This document shows, one piece after another, positions 1-5,454 of a stretch of DNA of 7,976 nt. This DNA is from UBA3263 sp964528425. GTDB taxonomy: Bacteria > Bacteroidota > Bacteroidia > Bacteroidales > Muribaculaceae. Every line of letters starts with the position of its first letter. Positions within the stretch are counted from its first letter, which is position 1. The position numbers and the translations under genes are program-made. The notes beneath the pieces are model-generated. The model did not search any database, was not told where the DNA came from, and was given only the letters and a program-made list of their open reading frames with translations. The stretch is taken from NCBI GenBank assembly GCA_964528425.1, contig CAZGTD010000057.1, forward strand, positions 1 to 7,976, written 5' to 3'.

Positions 1-2
1 TC

Positions 3-1178
3 GACGAAAACGGCCACGTTACCGACGACACCCGTATTCGCGGCGCGCTCCCCACTCTGAAAAAAATCCTTGCCGACGGCGGCTCCGTAATCATTATGAG
101 CCACATGGGCAAGCCCAAAGGCAAAGTTAATCCCAAACTCTCGCTCGGCCAGATTAAAGACGTTGTTGCCAAAGCCCTAGGCACCGAAGTTGACTTTGCC
201 GAAGACTGCGCCAACGCATCCGACAAGGCTGCAGCTCTGAAGCCCGGCCAGGTTCTCATGCTCGAAAACCTCCGCTTCTACCCCGAAGAAGAAGGTAAGC
301 CCGTTGGCATCGACAAAGAAGATCCCGCCTATGACGAAGCCAAAAAAGCTATGAAAGTAGCTCAGAAGGAATTCGCCAAGAAACTCGCTTCCTACGCCGA
401 CGTTTACGTTAACGACGCCTTCGGCACCGCTCACCGCAAACACGCCTCTACCGCCGTTATTGCCGACTACTTCGAACCCGACAACAAAATGCTCGGCTAC
501 CTCATGGAAAAAGAAGTTCAGGCCGTTGACAATATCCTTTCCAACATCAAGCGCCCCTTCACCGCAATCATGGGCGGCTCCAAAGTGTCGACCAAAATCG
601 GCATCATCGAAAACCTCATGGACAAGGTTGACAACCTGATTCTCTGCGGCGGCATGACCTACACCTTCGCTAAAGCCATGGGCGGCAACGTAGGCAACTC
701 GATTTGCGAAACCGACAAACTCGACCTGGCCCTCGACATCATGAAGAAAGCTAAAGAAAAAGGCGTTAACCTGGTGCTCGGCACCGACTGCGTGGCCGGC
801 GACGCTTTCTCCAACGACGCTCATCAGCAAATCTGCTCGGTTATGGACATTCCCGAAGGTTGGGAAGGCATGGATGCCGGTCCCGAAAGCCGCAAGGCAT
901 TCGCCGACGCCATTCTCCCCGCAAAGACCATTCTCTGGAACGGTCCCGCCGGTGTGTTTGAATTCGAAAACTTCACCGCCGGCTCGCGTGCTATTGCCGA
1001 TGCAGTTGTTAAAGCAACTAAAGACGGTGCTTTCTCGCTCGTTGGCGGCGGCGACTCTGTTGCCTGCGTCAACAAGTTCGGCCTGGCCGACGAAGTAAGC
1101 TACGTTTCTACCGGTGGCGGCGCCCTTCTCGAAGCTATCGAAGGCAAAATCCTCCCCGGCATCGCAGCCGTAAAATAA
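3..1178 (+). CDS. pgk: Phosphoglycerate kinase, 5'-truncated by window edge
   Basis: Phosphoglycerate kinase moves the acyl phosphate of 1,3-bisphosphoglycerate to ADP in cytoplasmic glycolysis. The reading frame is open to the left edge, so the true start lies outside; the ATG at 96 is internal, because the codons before it already read as the conserved segment ending in GGSVIIMSH. 391 residues are visible; from memory, Bacteroidetes homologues run to about 420, so roughly 25 residues are missing. Visible family motifs in order: SHMGKPKG (substrate loop, with Lys where many enzymes have Arg), LENLRFY, NDAFGTAHRKHAST, GGSKVSTKIG, LILCGGM, WNGPAGVFE, GGGDSV and STGGGA. The catalytic and nucleotide-binding signatures all look intact. 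Between LENLRF and the NDAFG motif there is an acidic and lysine-rich stretch longer than in the E. coli enzyme, which I recall as typical of Bacteroidetes. A strong terminator follows, so it probably ends its transcript here. Confidence 0.97.
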   Translation, partial: DENGHVTDDTRIRGALPTLKKILADGGSVIIMSHMGKPKGKVNPKLSLGQIKDVVAKALGTEVDFAEDCANASDKAAALKPGQVLMLENLRFYPEEEGKPVGIDKEDPAYDEAKKAMKVAQKEFAKKLASYADVYVNDAFGTAHRKHASTAVIADYFEPDNKMLGYLMEKEVQAVDNILSNIKRPFTAIMGGSKVSTKIGIIENLMDKVDNLILCGGMTYTFAKAMGGNVGNSICETDKLDLALDIMKKAKEKGVNLVLGTDCVAGDAFSNDAHQQICSVMDIPEGWEGMDAGPESRKAFADAILPAKTILWNGPAGVFEFENFTAGSRAIADAVVKATKDGAFSLVGGGDSVACVNKFGLADEVSYVSTGGGALLEAIEGKILPGIAAVK

Positions 1179-1203
1179 ATACCCCCCACCCTTAGACAAC
1201 ACA

Positions 1204-1244
1204 CGGGCAGCAGGCGCCACCGGCGCGGCTGCCCGCTACTTTTT
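1204..1244 (+). terminator. Intrinsic terminator of pgk
   Basis: A perfect 8-bp outer stem (CGGGCAGC at 1204-1211 with GCTGCCCG at 1228-1235) encloses an inner 5-bp stem (GCGCC at 1214-1218 with GGCGC at 1222-1226, loop ACC). A run of five T follows at 1240-1244 after a short spacer. It lies 25 bases after the pgk stop codon. Confidence 0.85.
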
Positions 1245-1310
1245 CGTCACCTCGCCATACTCGAAAGGATTCTCAAAAGTAGTCATTAATCAATTTTTTT
1301 TACTTTTCCC

Positions 1311-1330
1311 TAACTTGGATTAACTTGGAT
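1311..1330. repeat. Tandem duplication of a 10-bp unit, TAACTTGGAT
   Basis: Two exact, directly adjacent copies of TAACTTGGAT (1311-1320 and 1321-1330) sit just upstream of the promoter of the next gene and touch its presumed -33 region. This may be a regulator-binding direct repeat or a chance slippage product; the sequence alone does not decide. Confidence 0.6.
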
Positions 1331-1362
1331 TGCCCCCCCAGAAAAATTTGTTTTTATATTTG
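1329..1362 (+). promoter_or_regulatory. Bacteroidetes-type promoter for the 253-residue protein
   Basis: TATATTTG at 1355-1362 matches the Bacteroidetes -7 element TAnnTTTG exactly. The -33 element is weak: ATTG at 1329-1332 with a 22-base spacer, against the usual TTTG and about 20. Transcription would start near 1369, leaving a leader of about 30 bases that is A/T-rich and has no Shine-Dalgarno motif, as is usual in this phylum. Confidence 0.6.
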
Positions 1363-1398
1363 CAGACTAAAACTTCATTTCTAATAATCATCATTATC

Positions 1399-2160
1399 AT
1401 GGCAAAGAAATCTGCAATTACAGGTGAGTACATCATCACAGTTGAAGACAGCGGCGCAATCCGCGTATGTCAGATCTACGACAACGTTATTGAATCCCTG
1501 CGCCAGTGCGCAAAAGAAGTGGGCTTTAAATACGACGCTGACTGGAATACCCGGCAGTTCGGCAAAAAAATCATCGACAGCTACGGTAGCGGCAATATTG
1601 CCGAAATCGGCGAATACACTATTTCGCGAACCGATTCGGGCCACGTTGACACCTACCGCGTATTCGGCAACACCATAGCCATTCTGCGCAAAATTGCTTC
1701 ATCGGTTGGCCTGAAACCGCAAAGCACCTGGAATACGCGCTATCTCGGCGCAAAGCTCGTTGACTTCATCAATGGCGTTGACAGCACTGACGAAGTCGTT
1801 GACGAAGGCTTCAAGATTTCGCCCGAAATGACCACCATTGGCCTCTACGATGCCTTCACCAAAGAATTCGGCACTCACTTGCGCATCAAAAAGGGCGTTA
1901 AGCGCTGCGACCCGAACAAGCGTGAATCCATCGAGGAGATTCCCCTTTCGGAAGCCGGCCTGACCGAAGCCTTCACCATCAATGGCGAAATGACCGTTAG
2001 CGAGGTCGAAAGTCTGGCTGCTGAAAAAGGTCTGAAACTGCAGGTTGCAACCATCGACGACTGGACCACTGCTCTGCCTCAGACTCCGCTCGACTCAGTG
2101 CGCTTCATGCCCCGCAACACCACCAAGGAGAAGATGCAGGAAATCCTCGACCGCCAATAA
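1399..2160 (+). CDS. Uncharacterised protein with two internal repeats and a C-terminal domain
   Basis: I do not recognise this 253-residue protein. It has no signal peptide or membrane segment, so it is probably cytoplasmic. Residues 9-63 and 71-126 are a duplicated module. Both copies begin with GEY and a DSG turn, share a central LR...A..VG.K core, and end in an identical WNTR (residues 49-52 and 111-114) followed by G-x-K and Asp. Residues about 140-249 form a different region with IGLYDAFTKEFG and LRIKKG, an LSEAGL segment and a TVSEVESLAAEKGLKL helix-strand pattern. The frame stays open upstream to a TTG at 1330, but that codon lies in front of the -7 element, so translation must start further in; ATG 1399 gives MAKKS. 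The protein stands alone between a terminator and a hairpin. DNA- or protein-binding roles are both possible and neither is shown. Confidence 0.85.
   Translation: MAKKSAITGEYIITVEDSGAIRVCQIYDNVIESLRQCAKEVGFKYDADWNTRQFGKKIIDSYGSGNIAEIGEYTISRTDSGHVDTYRVFGNTIAILRKIASSVGLKPQSTWNTRYLGAKLVDFINGVDSTDEVVDEGFKISPEMTTIGLYDAFTKEFGTHLRIKKGVKRCDPNKRESIEEIPLSEAGLTEAFTINGEMTVSEVESLAAEKGLKLQVATIDDWTTALPQTPLDSVRFMPRNTTKEKMQEILDRQ
1423..1776 (+). repeat. Coding duplication inside the 253-residue protein
   Basis: Copy 1 is 1423-1587 (residues 9-63) and copy 2 is 1609-1776 (residues 71-126), at a constant offset of 62 residues with one extra residue near the end of copy 2. Shared positions include G-E-Y, I, D-S-G, N, I, L-R, A, V-G, K, W-N-T-R, G, K and D. 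The copies are diverged in both protein and DNA, so the duplication is old. Confidence 0.8.
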
Positions 2161-2187
2161 TCCCCGTTTCTTATAACGCATCAACCG

Positions 2188-2234
2188 GCCCCGCCCCCCC
2201 AATGGTTGCTTAGAACCATTTCAGGGGGTGGGGC
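2188..2234 (+). terminator. Long GC-rich hairpin, possible terminator without a T-run
   Basis: An 11-bp outer stem pairs 2188-2198 (GCCCCGCCCCC) with 2224-2234 (GGGGGTGGGGC), with one G-T wobble. Then come an internal loop and a perfect 7-bp inner stem, AATGGTT (2201-2207) with AACCATT (2214-2220), closed by a 6-base loop. It begins 28 bases after the stop of the 253-residue gene. No T-run follows on either strand, so it is not a textbook terminator. It could protect a transcript 3' end or act on the next gene, whose presumed -7 element starts three bases after the stem. Confidence 0.5.
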
Positions 2235-2236
2235 GT

Positions 2237-2244
2237 TATATTAG
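2237..2244 (+). promoter_or_regulatory. Possible -7 element for the 120-residue protein
   Basis: TATATTAG differs from TAnnTTTG at one position. I see no convincing -33 element at the right distance, because that place falls inside the right arm of the hairpin. The next ATG is 19 bases further on. Confidence 0.3.
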
Positions 2245-2263
2245 CAAAAGATATTACTATACT

Positions 2264-2626
2264 ATGACACGCAAAGAACTCACCGACATTATAGCCACTA
2301 AGGTGGCCGACGTTATTAACCGCCCTCAATTCTGGGGCGAAGACCCTCAGTTAAGCATCATTCCAACCACTCTGCTGGTTGGCATTGAACGTCATCGCGA
2401 TGCCGAGCGCTCAATCGCTTTCAGCGATTATGCTATTGAGGCCGACGCGGTCGACGACGGCGATTATTCCGAAAACGCCGCCGACTTCCAGTCGGCATCC
2501 GACCCCGTCCTCTACCCTATCGGAACCCTTATCGACTACCCCAACCACCGGCCGGACATGAAGAAAATCAGCCGCCTGGTTGAGCAATACATTCCTCAGC
2601 GCGAGGAAAACCTCTATGCCGAATAA
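2264..2626 (+). CDS. Uncharacterised small acidic protein
   Basis: I do not recognise this 120-residue protein. It is acidic, with a cluster of Asp and Glu in the middle (residues about 60-76, around EADAVDDGDYSENAADF), and has no signal peptide, membrane segment or cysteine. The N-terminus MTRKELTDIIATKVADVI looks like an amphipathic helix, and the C-terminus (residues 95-112, MKKISRLVEQYIPQ) like another. I chose ATG 2264 because the alternative GTG at 2228 lies inside the hairpin and before the possible -7 element. The ATG has no Shine-Dalgarno motif. A strong terminator follows 42 bases after the stop, so it is probably a single-gene unit or the last gene of a leaky readthrough from the 253-residue gene. 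Confidence 0.75.
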   Translation: MTRKELTDIIATKVADVINRPQFWGEDPQLSIIPTTLLVGIERHRDAERSIAFSDYAIEADAVDDGDYSENAADFQSASDPVLYPIGTLIDYPNHRPDMKKISRLVEQYIPQREENLYAE

Positions 2627-2668
2627 TCATCTGCGAGATTTTCTTTAAGGTTTTCATACCTTCAGTGG

Positions 2669-2697
2669 CCGGGCAAGCGCAAGCTGCCCGGTTTTTT
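2669..2697 (+). terminator. Intrinsic terminator after the 120-residue gene
   Basis: CCGGGC (2669-2674) pairs with GCCCGG (2686-2691), extended by an A-T pair and an AGC/GCT inner stem around a GCAA loop, and six T follow at 2692-2697. This is a canonical intrinsic terminator. The next gene's -33 element begins two bases after it. Confidence 0.88.
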
Positions 2698-2698
2698 A

Positions 2699-2730
2699 TT
2701 TGGGCAGGTCGGGGAGTTTTGCTATCTTTG
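2699..2730 (+). promoter_or_regulatory. Consensus Bacteroidetes promoter of the kinase gene
   Basis: TTTG at 2699-2702 (-33 element), a 20-base spacer, then TATCTTTG at 2723-2730 (-7 element). Both match the Bacteroidetes sigma-ABfr consensus. The expected start point, five to eight bases after the -7 element, falls at about 2735-2738, on or next to the first ATG of the kinase gene. Confidence 0.8.
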
Positions 2731-2737
2731 CATTTGA

Positions 2738-3940
2738 ATGGAAACGATGAACCAGGACTGTTCGTGCAACTCGGCAATGTTTGTCGGCGGTGACTCTGCC
2801 GGGGACAATCCGCGCCTTGAGGCGTGGAGCGACCTCAAGCACATGGGCGACCATGGCGTTTACGCGCTGTACACCGCCACGCGCTACGGCCGCAAATACT
2901 TCATCAAAACCCTTTCCGCGTCCTATCGCGCTCTGCCTGAGTGGCAGCGCCTGCTCTTTAAGGAATTCGAACTCGGAATGAGCCTCGACCACCCCTCGAT
3001 TGCGCGCACAACGTCGTGGGAACTGATTCCGCCCATAGGCGAAGCTCTGGTCATGGAGTTCGTCGACGGCATTGAGCTGCGCCATTGGCTCGGCTCCGAC
3101 AAAGGCCGAGATTCGGCTGCCCGAGTCCGCGTAGTGGCCCAAATTGCCGAAGCATTGGAATATATCCACTCTCTCGGCATCAGTCATCGCGACCTCAAGC
3201 CCGACAATGTGCTCATCACCCACCATGGCGACCGCGTCAAACTCATTGACTTCGGCCTGGGCGACGGCGACGACTTTGTTGTCTACAAGCTCTCCGCAGG
3301 CTCAAAAAACTTTGGCGCGCCAGAGCAGATGGCCGGCAACGAGCAGGAAGCCTCGGCCGGAGCCGACATCTACGCCTTTGGCAAACTCATGCAGCTTCTG
3401 CTGCCCGAGCGCAAATATCGAGGCATAATCGACCGCTGCCTTCGGCAGGATGCACATGCGCGACCGTCGGCAACCGCAGTGCGCCGGCTCCTCCAAAAAA
3501 AGAGCAATTCCGGTTCTGCGGCGACCCTGACAGCCGCGTCGGTGTGTGCGTTTTTGCTCGCAATTGCTTGCGGGCTCATCATTCTCAAGCGCCCGGCTCC
3601 GGTCGCTCCGGTTGCTCCGACAGTCGACACGGTCTACATTAACCGAACCGACACCATAATCGTCGAAACGACCGCCAAGCCATCCGAAGCCGCCGTCACT
3701 GCCGTTTGGAACAAGGCCGTTAAAGACATTGACCGGCAACTCGAATTCTTCGCTTCATATAACTTCGACCATCCTGAAGATCACCTCCACGATGCCGAAA
3801 ACATTATTCCCCAATGGCAGGAGCATCTCTATCTGAGCATGCTCGAAATCGGCTGCACGGAAGAAACCGCCGCTACCAAGCGCAATGAACTGGCCAATTA
3901 CATTCGCCGCCGCTACCGGCAGCTTAAAGACGCCCAATAG
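2738..3940 (+). CDS. Membrane-anchored Hanks-type Ser/Thr protein kinase
   Basis: This 400-residue protein should phosphorylate Ser/Thr of unknown partners from the cytoplasmic face of the inner membrane. The kinase domain covers residues about 33-253. Visible elements: a degenerate glycine loop (MGDHGVYALY, 36-45), the ATP-binding lysine in YFIK (K57), a probable helix-C glutamate (E76 or E78), the catalytic loop HRDLKPDN (150-157, with D152 and N157), the metal-binding DFG (171-173), APE (194-196) and DIYAFG (210-215). All catalytic residues are present, so an active enzyme is likely. A hydrophobic segment (about 264-284) is the only membrane span. It is followed by a Pro/Ala/Val linker and a charged helical tail (about 315-400) that should be periplasmic; I know no family for it and see no PASTA or TPR repeats. 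The start is uncertain: ATG 2738 would be nearly leaderless, and ATG 2747 (MNQDCS) is an equally good reading. It stands alone and converges with the operon on the other strand. Confidence 0.92.
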   Translation: METMNQDCSCNSAMFVGGDSAGDNPRLEAWSDLKHMGDHGVYALYTATRYGRKYFIKTLSASYRALPEWQRLLFKEFELGMSLDHPSIARTTSWELIPPIGEALVMEFVDGIELRHWLGSDKGRDSAARVRVVAQIAEALEYIHSLGISHRDLKPDNVLITHHGDRVKLIDFGLGDGDDFVVYKLSAGSKNFGAPEQMAGNEQEASAGADIYAFGKLMQLLLPERKYRGIIDRCLRQDAHARPSATAVRRLLQKKSNSGSAATLTAASVCAFLLAIACGLIILKRPAPVAPVAPTVDTVYINRTDTIIVETTAKPSEAAVTAVWNKAVKDIDRQLEFFASYNFDHPEDHLHDAENIIPQWQEHLYLSMLEIGCTEETAATKRNELANYIRRRYRQLKDAQ

Positions 3941-3965
3941 CTTCGCCGACGGCGTTATTTGGGCG
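3931..3965. terminator. Hairpin across the converging gene ends
   Basis: CGCCCAA (3931-3937) pairs with TTGGGCG (3959-3965), and inside it CGCC (3944-3947) pairs with GGCG (3951-3954) around a GAC loop. The structure contains the kinase stop (3938-3940) and the stop of the - strand gene (3955-3957), which are only 14 bases apart. T-runs are poor on both sides, so it may be a weak bidirectional terminator. Confidence 0.4.
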
Positions 3966-4203
3966 CACGGGTAACTTCAACCTGCAGGCGCGCAATTTCG
4001 AGCTTAAGCCGCTCTATGCGCCTGTCGTGGCTTTCAGCGCGGTCAATTTTGCTCTTTTTATATGATGCTTTGCCGGCCGGCGAAGTCGCACTCTTAATCA
4101 TGCGGGCGTACGATTCATTATCGCGCTTTTTTGCTGCGCGTTCTTTTGCCATTTCGGCGCGTTTTTCAACAATCAGCTTGCGGTAGTATGCTTTATTCGC
4201 CAT
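3955..4203 (-). CDS. Small, very basic coiled-coil protein
   Basis: I do not recognise this 82-residue protein. It is strongly basic and almost entirely charged: Lys/Arg/Glu/Ala-rich helices (residues about 8-28) and a likely coiled coil at 54-78, where Ile/Leu/Val recur in a heptad-like pattern (IDRAESHDRRIERLKLEI and on). It has no signal peptide, membrane segment or cysteine. The middle (SATSPAGKASYKKSK) could be a loop that binds nucleic acid or acidic surfaces. It begins 19 bases after the DUF4230 gene before it and is the last gene of the presumed operon. Its stop lies 14 bases from the stop of the converging kinase gene. An adaptor or nucleic-acid-binding role is only a guess. Confidence 0.72.
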   Translation of the reverse strand: MANKAYYRKLIVEKRAEMAKERAAKKRDNESYARMIKSATSPAGKASYKKSKIDRAESHDRRIERLKLEIARLQVEVTRAPK

Positions 4204-4222
4204 AACTTCAGTTACTGTTTAA

Positions 4223-4798
4223 TTAGTTCAGATAGCCTTCGGGCGACGGGTCGGTTACAATAACAGTGGCTCCGGTCAGGCCGCCCAGCAGCGACGTCAG
4301 ATTCGCCACAGCTTCCTTGCGCGCACGCTTAACGTAGCATTTGTCATAAATGTTTTTGCGATAATCCTCGCGTGCCTTGACCTTAATGGAGTTTTCTTCA
4401 GCTGCGGTGAAGTTCGACGAGCCGAACAGACCGTCGCACCAGGTGTCGATAACCTCATAGGCACCGGCGTCGGTCGATTCATAAATCTCCACTATTTCGC
4501 GCGGGAGGTTCAGCTTCAGGGTGTCGCCGCTCTGAGTCATATCAACGCTGTCGAGGTCAAACGAAATCGAACCTTTCAGCGCCATGCGTGCAAACAGGTG
4601 CTTCTTGCCAATAGTTCCGCTAACGGGAACATCGTCGTAAATCTCAACCGAGCAGAGCCGCAACATCGGCGACACATCGGCAATCTTGGCCTCCTTCATG
4701 CTAACGTTGCTTGCCTCCGGGTCCGTGTACCATTTGTAGCCAACGAATCCTGCGGCAGCCACTACAACCAAGACAATTATAGTGCGAATAGCTTTCAT
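4223..4798 (-). CDS. DUF4230 protein with N-terminal membrane anchor
   Basis: This 191-residue protein has a short basic start (MKAIR) and a hydrophobic segment at residues 5-22 with no clear signal-peptidase site, so it is probably a single-pass inner-membrane protein whose body is periplasmic. The body carries features of DUF4230, a family of unknown function common in Bacteroidetes: a beta-rich part ending in LKLNLPREIVEIY (about 94-106), a charged helical part (AAEENSIKVKAREDYRKNIYDK, about 132-153) and a closing SLLGG...ATVIV segment (169-181). Three cysteines (49, 121, 154) may form disulfides in the periplasm. It starts one base after the stop of the other DUF4230 gene, whose NLP and SLLGG blocks it shares, so the two are tandem paralogues that are probably translationally coupled. 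Function unknown. Confidence 0.82.
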   Translation of the reverse strand: MKAIRTIIVLVVVAAAGFVGYKWYTDPEASNVSMKEAKIADVSPMLRLCSVEIYDDVPVSGTIGKKHLFARMALKGSISFDLDSVDMTQSGDTLKLNLPREIVEIYESTDAGAYEVIDTWCDGLFGSSNFTAAEENSIKVKAREDYRKNIYDKCYVKRARKEAVANLTSLLGGLTGATVIVTDPSPEGYLN

Positions 4799-4799
4799 C

Positions 4800-5432
4800 T
4801 TACTTAAAATTTACGATTACGTTATATCCGTCGCCACCCAACAGCGACTTGAAATAGGTGTCGGCTTTGGTGCGGGCTTCTGCTTCGAGGCGGCTGCGGA
4901 ATTCCGACTTTTGCTCAACCTCTTCTTTCAGGGCGGCATTCATCATTTCCTTGATTTCGGCTCTTTCCTGGGCGCTGATTTCCGAGCGCAGACCGCTAAC
5001 GCGATAGTGATTTTCGCGAATCTCCATATCGCGGCCTGCAAACTCGGTCTGAACGGCCGGCAGGTTGAGAGTAATGGTCTTGCTGACTTCGTCGACCGTA
5101 ACATCGTCCGGCGCAAGGTTACTCAGGTCAACGTAGGCGCGCAGATAGGTATTGTAGGAATACGCAGCCTTGCGGTTGCCGACCTTAACTGCGTCGAGCA
5201 GACCCGAAGCCATCTGCTTCATGCCGCTGACCTTGCCCAGGTCAATATCGTTGACCGTTGCCATTTTGGTTATCGACATCTGCGCAAGCACTAACTTATT
5301 GACCGACTTCACCTCCGAAAGATAATTTCGCGGCGCTTCGGCATCTTGGTTAAACCCTAAATGTTGGCAACCGGAGAACATTGCTCCGGCTGTCAAGCAT
5401 AGGGAAAGTGAAAAAACTGTTATTTTCTTCAT
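4800..5432 (-). CDS. DUF4230 lipoprotein
   Basis: This 210-residue protein starts with a lipoprotein signal (MKKITVFSLSLCLTAG, then MFSGC with C22 as the likely lipidated cysteine; Phe at -3 is a slightly unusual lipobox). The mature part matches my memory of DUF4230: an N-terminal segment (SEVKSVNKLVLAQMSI, about 39-54), an AYSYNTYLRAYVDLSNL strand region (about 90-106), TITLNLPAVQTEF (119-131), a long charged helical stretch (152-194) and the closing FKSLLGGDGYNVIVNF (194-209). The lipid anchor suggests the outer membrane or the outer face of the inner membrane. It begins 22 bases after the OmpA-domain gene and ends one base before the membrane-anchored paralogue, so it is in the same operon. 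The binding partner and biochemical role of this family are not known to me. Confidence 0.84.
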   Translation of the reverse strand: MKKITVFSLSLCLTAGAMFSGCQHLGFNQDAEAPRNYLSEVKSVNKLVLAQMSITKMATVNDIDLGKVSGMKQMASGLLDAVKVGNRKAAYSYNTYLRAYVDLSNLAPDDVTVDEVSKTITLNLPAVQTEFAGRDMEIRENHYRVSGLRSEISAQERAEIKEMMNAALKEEVEQKSEFRSRLEAEARTKADTYFKSLLGGDGYNVIVNFK

Positions 5433-5454
5433 ACTTCCATATCAAGTCGTGAAA

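Noticed and set aside
96..98. ATG at 96 as the pgk start
   Set aside because: The frame is open and conserved back to the left edge, so this Met is internal.
177..1220. Long open frame of 347 codons antisense to pgk
   Set aside because: It lies opposite a well-conserved pgk gene in codon-complementary register, has low-complexity Gly/Val/Phe/Ala protein sequence and no recognisable motif, and runs into the pgk terminator. It is a composition shadow.
1330..1398. TTG at 1330 as start of the 253-residue protein
   Set aside because: It lies upstream of the -7 element and would add a low-complexity Leu/Ile stretch.
2228..2263. GTG at 2228 as start of the 120-residue protein
   Set aside because: It sits in the right arm of the hairpin and before the possible -7 element; ATG 2264 is the better start.
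3302..3739. 145-codon - strand frame opposite the kinase gene
   Set aside because: Cys/Arg/Gly-rich shadow of a clear kinase gene without its own signals.
4782..5294. Open frame of 170 codons on the + strand opposite the DUF4230 lipoprotein gene
   Set aside because: No motif and no promoter; the - strand frame carries a lipoprotein signal and DUF4230 blocks.
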